This document shows, piece after piece, positions 16,284 to 24,030 of a DNA stretch of 64,000 bases. Position numbers and translations under genes: made by a program. The notes beneath the pieces were generated by a model. That model was not told where the DNA came from, ran no database searches, and worked only from the letters and a program-made list of their open reading frames with translations. Every line of letters starts with the position of its first letter. Position 1 is the first letter of the stretch. This DNA is from Paenibacillus pectinilyticus (lineage in GTDB: Bacteria > Bacillota > Bacilli > Paenibacillales > NBRC-103111), in the NCBI RefSeq assembly GCF_001700435.1, contig NZ_LYPC01000026.1, positions 283,945 through 347,944 on the forward strand, written 5' to 3'.

Positions 16284-17888
16284 TTAATGCGAATGTCCCA
16301 TATCCATAGCCATGGCTTTCGTCAATGTAATTGACCAATCAGCGTCATTCCATTTGACATCCCAGCCAAGCAGCTCGGTAATGAAACGAAGTGGAACTTG
16401 TGTACGTCCGCCATGCAGGAAGATCGGAGTGCCGATGTCTTTCCGTTGTCCGTTCAATTCCATATAAGGCTTGCCGATCCAAAATGTAGCGGTGTTTCCG
16501 CCAGTTTTGACCCAAGCGGTTTGCGTTGCAGCATCCCAAGTGACTTCAGCGCCAATGGCTTCTCCCAGATAACGAAGGGGAATAAACGTATTGCCATCTT
16601 TCATGAACGGTGCTACATCCATCCAAGTGGTCGTGCCATTAATAGTTAGTGCACCGCTGCCAATTTTCATCCAGATGCTAGTCGTTGGCGACATGGTAAC
16701 AGGTCCGTGGAACTTTTCTGGGAATTGCGCTACGATTCCGCCAGCAAGTGCGCTTGCCGTAGCAAACATGTGGGCATATGCGGTACGCTCAAACGTATAA
16801 GCACCTGTAAAGTCCTTGTTTACGTAGCTATCAAAGGCTTCAAGCAAATGCGTAATGTGCATTTTTAGCCCGTCAGCAATCGTTGCTGTGTCAAAATACA
16901 TCGGATTCGCCATGTTGAAGAACGCGGCTTGCTTCATCCGGTAGTCTTCAAGCTCAGCCACGGCATTCTTGCGGCCAGCTTCATCTTTGGCACCGGTTGC
17001 TTTCACATACTCGACAAAGTAACCAATGTGGGAGGACCAAACGGTATTGAATGCGTCACCCGCCGCTTGACCATAAACTGATGCAATGGCTGCGGATAAG
17101 TCGTTGGTGTTATTGCCAAGAGCTCTAGCGGCTGCAGCAAAATCGGGTGCTCCATCGATGCCTTTTTGCATCGCGATGACAGCCAAACTAGCATGCTCAC
17201 CAAGCAGTTGGCCCAGGCCAGCACGAAGGTCAATGCCAGGGGATTTCACAGTTTCAGCTGGAAATTTAGCTGGGAACTGTGCTTCAATGCCGCCAGCAAG
17301 CGCATCAGCGGTCATGAACATATGCGCATAGGCGGTACGAGCATCGGAGTAGGCTTTGTCATAGTCTTTATTTACATAGTCGTTGAACGCATCGAGTAGG
17401 TGGGTAATGTGCATTTTCAAACCATCTGCAATGACTGTTTTATCAAAATAAGTTGGATTCGCCATGTTGAAAAAGTCAGCTTGCTTTAAACGGTAGTCCT
17501 CAAGCTCAGCGATCGCTTTTTGACGGCCAGCCTCGTCTTTGGCTGCTGTTGCTTTCACATACTCAACGAAGTAACCAATGTGGGAAGACCAGATGGGCTT
17601 GAAGGCATCACCGGCGGGCTGCCCGTATACCGATGCGATAGCGGCTGTCAGATCATCTGTATTTTTGCCAAGTGCTGCTGCGGCATCACCGAAATCAGGT
17701 GCCCCATCGTACCCTTTTTGCATAGCGAGAATGGCTAGTAGGGCGTGCTCTCCTAATAGTTGGCCAAGTGCTGCCCGCAGGTCGGGTGCTGCTCCTGTGG
17801 TCTTGACTTCATGTGCACTTGCAAGGGTAGGTAACAGTAAACTGAAACATAACATAAGAATTGCTAACTTGCTTCGTAAACCTTTCAT
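16284..17888 (-). CDS. Secreted protein with duplicated His-rich domain and copper-amine-oxidase-N stalk domain
   Basis: Secreted protein of 534 residues. A Sec signal peptide ends near LASA-HEV. Two tandem copies of a ~170-residue helical domain follow, nearly identical to each other, each with GEHA, WSSHIGYFVEYVKAT, MHITHLL and YAHMF. The C-terminal ~130 residues match the copper amine oxidase N-terminal (stalk) domain common in Paenibacillus surface proteins. The tail is Met/His-rich (MAMDMGHSH). The ATG at 17888 has AGGGAG 8 bp upstream; a GTG at 17897 overlaps that site. The gene is divergent from an ECF sigma operon. The repeated histidines suggest metal or haem binding, which is an inference. 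Confidence 0.8.
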   Translation of the reverse strand: MKGLRSKLAILMLCFSLLLPTLASAHEVKTTGAAPDLRAALGQLLGEHALLAILAMQKGYDGAPDFGDAAAALGKNTDDLTAAIASVYGQPAGDAFKPIWSSHIGYFVEYVKATAAKDEAGRQKAIAELEDYRLKQADFFNMANPTYFDKTVIADGLKMHITHLLDAFNDYVNKDYDKAYSDARTAYAHMFMTADALAGGIEAQFPAKFPAETVKSPGIDLRAGLGQLLGEHASLAVIAMQKGIDGAPDFAAAARALGNNTNDLSAAIASVYGQAAGDAFNTVWSSHIGYFVEYVKATGAKDEAGRKNAVAELEDYRMKQAAFFNMANPMYFDTATIADGLKMHITHLLEAFDSYVNKDFTGAYTFERTAYAHMFATASALAGGIVAQFPEKFHGPVTMSPTTSIWMKIGSGALTINGTTTWMDVAPFMKDGNTFIPLRYLGEAIGAEVTWDAATQTAWVKTGGNTATFWIGKPYMELNGQRKDIGTPIFLHGGRTQVPLRFITELLGWDVKWNDADWSITLTKAMAMDMGHSH

Positions 17889-17911
17889 TCTCTTCACTCC
17901 CTATTTCAAAG

Positions 17912-17940
17912 TTGGTCCGCTTGTGAAAAGCGGTTATACT
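17912..17940 (+). promoter_or_regulatory. Promoter of ECF sigma operon with spacer palindrome
   Basis: TTGGTC (17912-17917) and TATACT (17935-17940) spaced 17 bp. The spacer holds a perfect inverted repeat CCGCTT-5 nt-AAGCGG (17917-17933), a candidate regulator site. Confidence 0.55.
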
Positions 17941-18075
17941 TAGTGGAACGCAACAAGAGTACATTTGGATCACACTTGCACCAAAAGAAATTTGGGCCGT
18001 GTAGAAGTAAATCCAAAAAGGGAGATTTTACGAAGATACGAATAAGAGGGAACATGGGGGAAGGGGCGCTTAAGT

Positions 18076-18657
18076 TTGAACGAAATAGCCGACGATCGGC
18101 AATTGATGCAAAGTATTGTACAGAAAGACGCCAGTGCCCTCGAGAAGCTCTACGATCGCTATGAACAAGTGATATATAACTTTGCTTTTCGGATTGTGAA
18201 GGACTCGATGGCTGCCGAAGAAGTGATGCAGGAGCTATTTATGCGGATTTGGAACAATGCGGAGAATTTCGATGGGAGTCATGGGAAGCTCTCGACTTGG
18301 ATGTTCGCGATTACCCGCAATATTGCGATAGATCATCTGCGCAGACGAAGTTCACGAACTTCGCAGCAAACGAGAGAATCCGAAACCCTGAATCTCATTC
18401 AAGATAAGGGAACGCTGACAGAGGATATCGTGGAATTGCGGATGATCGGAGAGCAGGTCAGAGATGCACTTCAGGAGCTAAGTATCGATCAGCAGCAAGT
18501 GGTGGATATGATTTATTACCAGGGTTTAACGCAGCAGGAAGTTGCAGATATCGCATCGATTCCACTGGGCACGGTCAAAAGCAGGGTTAGGTTGGCAATG
18601 AAGCAATTACACCAACGGATGAGTCATTGGGGAAGGAGGGATCGTGTTCATGAGTGA
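18076..18657 (+). CDS. ECF RNA polymerase sigma factor
   Basis: Sigma-70 family factor with region 2 (YNFAFRIVKDSMAAEEVMQELFMRIW, the core-binding part) and region 4 (QQQVVDMIYYQGLTQQEVADIASIPLGTVKSRVRLA, for -35 recognition), 193 aa, normal for ECF factors. The TTG start at 18076 has AAGGGG about 10 bp upstream; an internal ATG at 18103 is possible. Its stop overlaps the start of a zinc-finger anti-sigma gene, the usual arrangement for SigK/RskA-type pairs. The divergent secreted protein is a plausible target or signal partner. Confidence 0.9.
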   Translation: MNEIADDRQLMQSIVQKDASALEKLYDRYEQVIYNFAFRIVKDSMAAEEVMQELFMRIWNNAENFDGSHGKLSTWMFAITRNIAIDHLRRRSSRTSQQTRESETLNLIQDKGTLTEDIVELRMIGEQVRDALQELSIDQQQVVDMIYYQGLTQQEVADIASIPLGTVKSRVRLAMKQLHQRMSHWGRRDRVHE

Positions 18658-19525
18658 TAACAGGAATCATCAATGCGAATTAGCTGAATTGTATGCGCTT
18701 GGCGCACTTGAAATAGATGAAATGGAGAAATATGAAGCCCACTTGAAGACGTGCCAGGACTGTCAGGAGCTTGTGAGTGAATACCAACGTGTGACAGATC
18801 TGCTTCCTCTTGCATCAGAAAGAGCTGAACTGCCTACAGGCATGAAATCGCGGGTGTTGACGCGGGTGTTGATGTCCGACGCACAAGTTCAAGGGGACAA
18901 CATGACGGTGATGGCAAGTGAACGGATAGAGGAACGTTATGTTGAACGAGGTGCTGGCAGAAACGTAGTATCGCAGAGGACGACTCAGCTAAAAGATAGA
19001 GTGCCGGATGCTGATACACAAAAGAAAACATCAACAAATGTAACGCGAGGTAGCCGAGCTTGGCGTTATCTGAGTCTGGGACTTGCTGTAGCCGTGATCG
19101 CATTGATCTCATACACCAGTCAATTACAGCAAGATATTGATAGGTTAGAGCAAAAGGTTGCCATCAGCACCGAGCCTGCTCAAGGATTTAAGGTGAACCA
19201 GGCTGTGGCGCTTAGTCCGGGGGCCAAGGACATCGTGGCCAAAGGCTTGGCTACGATTGTCGTGGATAGCAAAGGGACTCATCTCGTCGTGCAAGCAGAG
19301 AATCTCCCTGCGCTGAAAGGAACGGAGGCTTACCAGGTATGGCTGATCAAAGGTGAAGCCAAGTATAATGCGGGCACCTTCGTCTCCCAAGACGGAAATG
19401 GGGCGTTGTATTATTCCTTCCAGCCGCAGGAGTATGACACGGTCGCGATCACGCTTGAACCCGATGCGCAAGGTGAAACACCGCGGGGGCAGATCGTACT
19501 TGCTGCGCCGATTAAGAACGGGTAA
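18650..19525 (+). CDS. Anti-sigma factor, RskA-like with zinc-finger
   Basis: Membrane-bound inhibitor of the preceding sigma factor. The N-terminus has the ZAS zinc motif H31-x3-C35-x2-C38 (EAHLKTCQDC), a single membrane segment near residue 145 (YLSLGLAVAVIALISYT), and an extracytoplasmic RskA-type domain (anti-sigma-K C-terminal) with AYQVWLIKGE. The ATG at 18650 is favoured because AAGGAGG lies 10 bp upstream; a GTG at 18644 is too close. It overlaps the sigma gene by 8 bp, consistent with translational coupling. Confidence 0.88.
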   Translation: MSDNRNHQCELAELYALGALEIDEMEKYEAHLKTCQDCQELVSEYQRVTDLLPLASERAELPTGMKSRVLTRVLMSDAQVQGDNMTVMASERIEERYVERGAGRNVVSQRTTQLKDRVPDADTQKKTSTNVTRGSRAWRYLSLGLAVAVIALISYTSQLQQDIDRLEQKVAISTEPAQGFKVNQAVALSPGAKDIVAKGLATIVVDSKGTHLVVQAENLPALKGTEAYQVWLIKGEAKYNAGTFVSQDGNGALYYSFQPQEYDTVAITLEPDAQGETPRGQIVLAAPIKNG

Positions 19526-19554
19526 AGATATCGGAGTAGTCGATGGTAGAAAGG

Positions 19555-19589
19555 GCTCTATTCGCAGCCATGCGGGTAGAGCTTTTTTT
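19555..19589 (+). terminator. Intrinsic terminator after anti-sigma gene
   Basis: Eleven-base stem GCTCTATTCGC/GCGGGTAGAGC with two G-T pairs, followed by seven T residues. Confidence 0.9.
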
Positions 19590-19592
19590 ATC

Positions 19593-19620
19593 GTGACATT
19601 CTCCCCAAAATGGTTATAAT
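19593..19620 (+). promoter_or_regulatory. Promoter of tetR-type gene
   Basis: GTGACA (19593-19598) and a perfect TATAAT (19615-19620) spaced 16 bp, just before the regulator gene. Confidence 0.7.
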
Positions 19621-19652
19621 TGCATTCATATCTCAACAAGGAGGAAGTCCAC

Positions 19653-20261
19653 ATGTCACCTCGTAACATCGAAAAAGACTTGCTAATGCGAGAAGAGCGC
19701 AAGAAATTCATTTTAGACTCGGCGGTTCAAGTTATTGCAACCAAAGGGATTGGCTCAACGCATATGAATGATATCGCAGCAGCAGCCAGCATTAGCATAG
19801 GCAATTTATATCATTATTTTAAATCAAAGGATGAAATCTACGCTGAACTCCTCTACATGACGCAGACAGACTATGGCCTATTCGTCACAGCTGCTTCGCA
19901 AATGCCAGGCAACGCCATCGATAAGCTTCGCTATATTTGCTCGACGTGGCTGTCCATCAGTACGAACTGGGCGTTTACGATTCTCATTCAAACCGCGCGT
20001 ACGACGGAAAGTATTCCTCTTGAAATTAGAAATGCAGTAACGGAGCGCTTTACGGCTAACCTGCAGCCTGTTGCAGCCATCATGAAGGAAGGCCAAGAAA
20101 GCGGCCACATTCTGGATGGCGAAGATCCATTAGAACTGGCCTTTTATTTCGTCAGTTTAATTCAAGGATTAACGTTGCAGCGCGCGCCAGGCATTGAAGT
20201 TCGGATAACACCAAAGACGGAAAGTATAATCCGACTATTCCAAGTGGGATTTAAAAAATAA
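19653..20261 (+). CDS. TetR/AcrR family regulator
   Basis: Dimeric repressor with an N-terminal helix-turn-helix (IGSTHMNDIAAAASISIGNLYHYFKSKDEIY) and a variable helical ligand domain; 202 aa. The ATG at 19653 has AAGGAGG 7-8 bp upstream; the longer frame begins inside the promoter region. It lies directly upstream of the sulfonate-type transport operon, whose promoter region contains a perfect palindrome that could be its operator. Ligand unknown. Confidence 0.88.
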   Translation: MSPRNIEKDLLMREERKKFILDSAVQVIATKGIGSTHMNDIAAAASISIGNLYHYFKSKDEIYAELLYMTQTDYGLFVTAASQMPGNAIDKLRYICSTWLSISTNWAFTILIQTARTTESIPLEIRNAVTERFTANLQPVAAIMKEGQESGHILDGEDPLELAFYFVSLIQGLTLQRAPGIEVRITPKTESIIRLFQVGFKK

Positions 20262-20264
20262 GCA

Positions 20265-20294
20265 TTGACAATACGTCAACACAGTTGTTAAGAT
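20265..20294 (+). promoter_or_regulatory. Promoter of sulfonate-type ABC operon
   Basis: TTGACA (20265-20270) and TAAGAT (20289-20294) spaced 18 bp. The -35 starts an inverted repeat TTGAC-5 nt-GTCAA. Confidence 0.6.
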
Positions 20295-20305
20295 ATGATT
20301 CATAG

Positions 20306-20327
20306 AAACCGAATACGAATTCGGTTT
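20306..20327 (+). promoter_or_regulatory. Palindromic operator candidate (TetR site)
   Basis: Perfect inverted repeat with 9-base arms AAACCGAAT and ATTCGGTTT separated by 4 nt, placed just after the presumed transcription start. Position and symmetry fit a TetR-family operator; it would also form a hairpin at the 5' end of the RNA. Confidence 0.6.
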
Positions 20328-20340
20328 GTGAAGAACAACT

Positions 20341-20425
20341 ACATAGGTGATCAATCGACCAGACCAACTGGAGATTCGACGTATGCTTTCTATTGTGCAC
20401 TTTTGAAGCGTTGAGTCTCTTTTTT
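20341..20425 (+). ncRNA. Structured leader with intrinsic terminator (candidate attenuator)
   Basis: Within the untranslated leader, small hairpins (GGTGAT/ATCgACC and CCAG/CTGG) precede an 11-bp stem GAGATTCGACG/CGTTGAGTCTC (20371-20381 with 20409-20419, two G-T pairs) and TTTTTT. The terminator stands 58 bp before the first gene, which suggests conditional readthrough. It does not match the SAM, T-box or purine riboswitch consensus as I know them. Confidence 0.5.
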
Positions 20426-20483
20426 GCATTTTAAATCCTAGTAATAGTATGTGAATAGTATGAAAAGAGGGGCGTGACCATCG

Positions 20484-21260
20484 ATGACTACACAAACGCT
20501 TACGATTTCCGGGCTGAATAAACAGTTCGATACACCAACTGGCCGTACAATTGCACTGAGTAATATCCAACTGCAGCTGCAACAAGGTGAATTTATTACG
20601 ATCATTGGACCGAGTGGCTGCGGCAAAAGCACATTGCTCAAGATTATTGCTGGCTTAGACACAGCTTACAGCGGGACGGTTCTTCTGAGCGGTAAACCGA
20701 TCGACGGACCGAGTATTGAGAAGGGCGTTATTTTTCAAGAACCAAGGCTCTTTCCTTGGCTGACGGTAGAGAAGAATATTGCAGCTAACTACAATCTGAA
20801 GGATCCTGCTGTTCGTTACAAGGTAAACGAGCTTATCGAGCTTGTTCGGTTAAAAGATTTTGCCAAAGCATATCCACGCGAGCTATCCGGCGGTATGGCG
20901 CAGCGTGTTGCGATTGCTAGAGCACTGCTTCGAAATCCAGACGTGCTGCTGCTCGATGAGCCTTTTGGTGCGCTTGATGCGTTTACTCGCTCGCACATGC
21001 AGGAAGTGCTGCTCGATATTTGGGAGAAGAATCGGACGACGATGCTCTTCGTGACGCACGATATTGATGAAGCTGTGTTTCTAGCGCAGCGAGTGGTCAT
21101 TATGAATGCGAGACCAGGTCATATTCGCAATATCGTGCAGAACGACTTGCCTTTTCCACGTAAAAAGGCCGGTCATTCTTTTCAAGAACTACGACGAATT
21201 GTGTTAAGTGAATTTGAAAAAGTCGAAGAACCCGCAGGTGTAGATGGAGCGGGCATTTAA
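20484..21260 (+). CDS. Sulfonate/nitrate/taurine-type ABC transporter ATPase
   Basis: SsuB/TauB-type energising subunit for import of an organosulfur or related small compound. Walker A GPSGCGKST, signature LSGGMAQRVAIARAL, Walker B VLLLDEPFGALD and H-loop THD are visible; 258 aa is the usual size. An AAGAGGGG site lies upstream of the ATG. It leads an operon with a binding protein, two permeases and a flavin monooxygenase. That composition fits desulfonation or a related oxidative cleavage. Confidence 0.92.
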   Translation: MTTQTLTISGLNKQFDTPTGRTIALSNIQLQLQQGEFITIIGPSGCGKSTLLKIIAGLDTAYSGTVLLSGKPIDGPSIEKGVIFQEPRLFPWLTVEKNIAANYNLKDPAVRYKVNELIELVRLKDFAKAYPRELSGGMAQRVAIARALLRNPDVLLLDEPFGALDAFTRSHMQEVLLDIWEKNRTTMLFVTHDIDEAVFLAQRVVIMNARPGHIRNIVQNDLPFPRKKAGHSFQELRRIVLSEFEKVEEPAGVDGAGI

Positions 21261-21288
21261 TTCTTATATTTTGGGGAGGGTTTCTTTT

Positions 21289-22320
21289 ATGAAAAATGTT
21301 CGTTATGTAATTGCCATTCTCGTTGTCTTTGCTATCGTACTAACCGGTTGCGCTAAAGCAACCGACAATAAGCCAGCTTCAACGACGGCAGCAGCTACCA
21401 ACTACGAGGGATTAACCGTGAAGCTTGGCGTGCAAGGCAGCGGAGGATTGTTTGGCAAAGCCCGTGAGGAGAAATGGTTTGAGACGGAGTTTGAAAAGCT
21501 AGGCGTTAAAGTGGAATGGGCCGAATTCCAAAGTGGTCCTCCGATGACAGAAGCAATGGCTTCCAATCGACTTGATTTTGCAGGATTAGGAAATATGCCA
21601 ATCGTTGCAGCACAAGCTGCCGACATTCCTTTCAAAGTTATTTCACAAATTCTCGATGGTAAAAAGAACGTCGCCTTAATCGTACCGATCAATAGTCCGC
21701 TTAAAAAGCTAGAGGATTTGAAAGGCAAGAAAATTGCGGTTGCCAAGGGGAGTAATGCTTTCAACTTCTTATACCGCAGCTTGGAACAGAGCGGTCTTAA
21801 ATCCTCGGATGTGGAAGTGATTCAACTTCAACCCGACGAAGCGCAGCCTGCTTTTGATAATGGCGGTGTGGATGCTTGGGCAACGTGGGACCCGTACATC
21901 ACTCTCAATACGCTGAATGGCAAAGGCCGTGTCTTGTCGGATGGCGAAACGTTAGGTGTTCTTTCACCATCCTTTAACATTGTGCGTAAGCAATTTGCTG
22001 ACAAATATCCGGATCTTGTCACCCTGTATCTCAAAGTATTAGAGAAAACGCGTCTCTGGGAAGCTGCTAATACGGATGAAGCATTGAAACGCTATGCAGC
22101 TGAACGGAAAGTGCCTGTTGAGGTGATCAAAGGGACGCTCGATCGTTCTAAAATGATTAATATTCCGACAAGCAAAGAGATTTCGGCGGAGCTGCAAAAA
22201 ACGGCTGATTTCCAATTCGGTATCAAGTCTATTCGTAAACAAATTCAAGTCGCAGACATCATTGATAATCAATATATAGAAAAAGCGCTCAAACAGACTG
22301 CTGATGAGACAAAGAAATGA
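21289..22320 (+). CDS. SsuA-type substrate-binding lipoprotein
   Basis: Lipoprotein that delivers substrate to the sulfonate-type transporter. Lipobox LTGC is followed by a linker and an NMT1/SsuA-type two-lobe domain. Characteristic segments are LKKLEDLKGKKIAVAKGSNAFNFLYRSLEQ and VDAWATWDPYI. The ATG at 21289 has GGGGAGGG upstream; the longer frame starts inside the previous gene. Length 343 aa is normal. The exact ligand (alkanesulfonate, sulfate ester or another small acid) cannot be told. Confidence 0.9.
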   Translation: MKNVRYVIAILVVFAIVLTGCAKATDNKPASTTAAATNYEGLTVKLGVQGSGGLFGKAREEKWFETEFEKLGVKVEWAEFQSGPPMTEAMASNRLDFAGLGNMPIVAAQAADIPFKVISQILDGKKNVALIVPINSPLKKLEDLKGKKIAVAKGSNAFNFLYRSLEQSGLKSSDVEVIQLQPDEAQPAFDNGGVDAWATWDPYITLNTLNGKGRVLSDGETLGVLSPSFNIVRKQFADKYPDLVTLYLKVLEKTRLWEAANTDEALKRYAAERKVPVEVIKGTLDRSKMINIPTSKEISAELQKTADFQFGIKSIRKQIQVADIIDNQYIEKALKQTADETKK

Positions 22321-22330
22321 GGCGTTTCCG

Positions 22331-23188
22331 ATGCTCTCTAACGAATCTCGAATGGAACAAAGTCTTCCTATTGCTGTAGGGAGGGAAAGAAAGCTGAGAG
22401 GGTATCGCCCCTCGATTAAAGCCGTAAATATAGCGCTGGGCATGCTCCTGCCAGTCGTTCTTCTCATCCTATGGTCAACAGGGAGTGCGCTCGGGCTGCT
22501 TAATCCCATCTTACTTCCCTCGCCTTTGGCGATTGTGAAGGAATTTATTAGTATGACCGCTTCAGGCGAGTTATTACGAAATTTGCAAATTTCCGCATGG
22601 CGGGCTTTCATTGGCTTTCTTATCGGAGGCGGGCTGGGCTTTCTAATGGGGCTATGGGTTGGATTTTCCTATCGAACGGAGCGTCTGCTCGACCCTTCTA
22701 TACAAATGCTGCGCACACTGCCTCATCTAGCGCTGGCACCGCTGTTCGTTCTTTGGTTCGGATTTGGGGAAACGTCCGAAATATTACTCATCGCCAAAGG
22801 CGCCTTTTTCCCGCTATATGTAAATACGTTTCTAGGTCTTCGATCTGTCGAAGTGAAGTTGTTCGAAGTGGCACGTGTGCTGCAATTTAGCAAATGGCAA
22901 ATGATTAAGAAGCTGATTGTTCCCTCAGCGCTGCCTCATATTTTTCTAGGAATCCGATTATCGCTGGGTATTGCTTGGTTAGGACTCGTTGTAGCGGAAA
23001 TGATGGGATCCAGCTCAGGCGTGGGTTACATGATCAATGATGCTCGGTTTATGTCGATTACGACTGTCGTTTTTGTGGGGATTATCGTCTTCGCAGCTGT
23101 CGGCAAATTAACGGATTCTGTGGTGAAATGGTTGGAAAACCGATTGCTTAGATGGCGTGGAACGTTTGAAGGGGAGGGTGGAAAATGA
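22331..23188 (+). CDS. SsuC-type ABC permease (first of two)
   Basis: Membrane subunit with about six hydrophobic segments and the EAA-type loop (SVEVKLFEVARVLQFSKWQMIKKLIVPSALPHI) that docks the ATPase. The ATG at 22331 follows a TGAGG site; a preceding ATG at 22304 lies in the end of the binding-protein gene without a ribosome site. Its stop overlaps the start of the next permease. It is clearly paralogous to that gene, so the transporter may use a heterodimeric channel. Confidence 0.9.
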   Translation: MLSNESRMEQSLPIAVGRERKLRGYRPSIKAVNIALGMLLPVVLLILWSTGSALGLLNPILLPSPLAIVKEFISMTASGELLRNLQISAWRAFIGFLIGGGLGFLMGLWVGFSYRTERLLDPSIQMLRTLPHLALAPLFVLWFGFGETSEILLIAKGAFFPLYVNTFLGLRSVEVKLFEVARVLQFSKWQMIKKLIVPSALPHIFLGIRLSLGIAWLGLVVAEMMGSSSGVGYMINDARFMSITTVVFVGIIVFAAVGKLTDSVVKWLENRLLRWRGTFEGEGGK

Positions 23189-23994
23189 GTCAATTACCAG
23201 TCGGTACTCGTCAGTCACTCCGCGCCTCGGGCAATCGGATTCCATCCTACTTGCATGGTTGGATCGTCCCCATCATCGTGATGATAGTCTGGCAGGCAGC
23301 GGGCACGTATGGCATTGTGCCTACGAGTCTCTTGCCGACGCCGCTTGCCATATTGAAACAGTTTGTAGATTTGGCCGCAAGCGGTAAACTGTGGCACAAC
23401 CTAGAGATTAGCTTATATCGGGCAGCGCTAGGCTTTCTTTTAGGGGGAAGCATCGGGTTACTGCTTGGACTTTCCGCAGGGTTAGGGAAGCTCGTAGAGC
23501 GGATTATGGATCCCTCGCTTCAAATGCTAAGAACGGTCCCGCTGCTGGCGCTGATCCCGTTATTTATTTTATGGTTCGGTATCGGGGAGTTTTCCAAAGT
23601 GTTAATGATCGCGCTAGGCGCTTTTTTCCCGATCTACATCAATGCTTTTCAAGGTGTAAGAAGTGTCGATGTAAAGCTATATGAAGTTTCTCGCATTCTG
23701 CAATATTCCAGATATCAGCAAGTTACGAAGCTTATTTTACCAGCCGCTTTACCGCATATCTTGCTTGGTTTACGGCTGTCATTAGGCATCTCATGGCTTG
23801 TACTCGTTGTAGCGGAGTTAATGGGAACAAGCGCGGGAATTGGCTATATGATCCAGGATGCACGGACGTATTCCAAGACAGACGTCGTGTTTGTAGGCAT
23901 AGTGATCTTTGCACTTGTGGGTAAGCTGTCCGATTCCTCTGTACGCTTGCTCGAACGCAAATGGCTCACGTGGCGCGATACCTTCAAAGGATAA
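23185..23994 (+). CDS. SsuC-type ABC permease (second of two)
   Basis: Second membrane subunit of the same transporter, 269 aa, with the loop SVDVKLYEVSRILQYSRYQQVTKLILPAALPHI nearly matching the upstream paralogue. The start overlaps the previous stop (ATGA) and has GGAGGG upstream. Two consecutive different permeases with one ATPase point to a heterodimeric pore or to two alternative transporters. Confidence 0.9.
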   Translation: MSQLPVGTRQSLRASGNRIPSYLHGWIVPIIVMIVWQAAGTYGIVPTSLLPTPLAILKQFVDLAASGKLWHNLEISLYRAALGFLLGGSIGLLLGLSAGLGKLVERIMDPSLQMLRTVPLLALIPLFILWFGIGEFSKVLMIALGAFFPIYINAFQGVRSVDVKLYEVSRILQYSRYQQVTKLILPAALPHILLGLRLSLGISWLVLVVAELMGTSAGIGYMIQDARTYSKTDVVFVGIVIFALVGKLSDSSVRLLERKWLTWRDTFKG

Positions 23995-24030
23995 GCCTAA
24001 TATATGCAAACGAGAAAGAAGGAAGATACG

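Noticed and set aside
20341..20425. SAM (S-box) riboswitch before the sulfonate operon
   Set aside because: The conserved S-box blocks (AGAG..GGAGGGA..GGCCC, GGCAACC) are absent.
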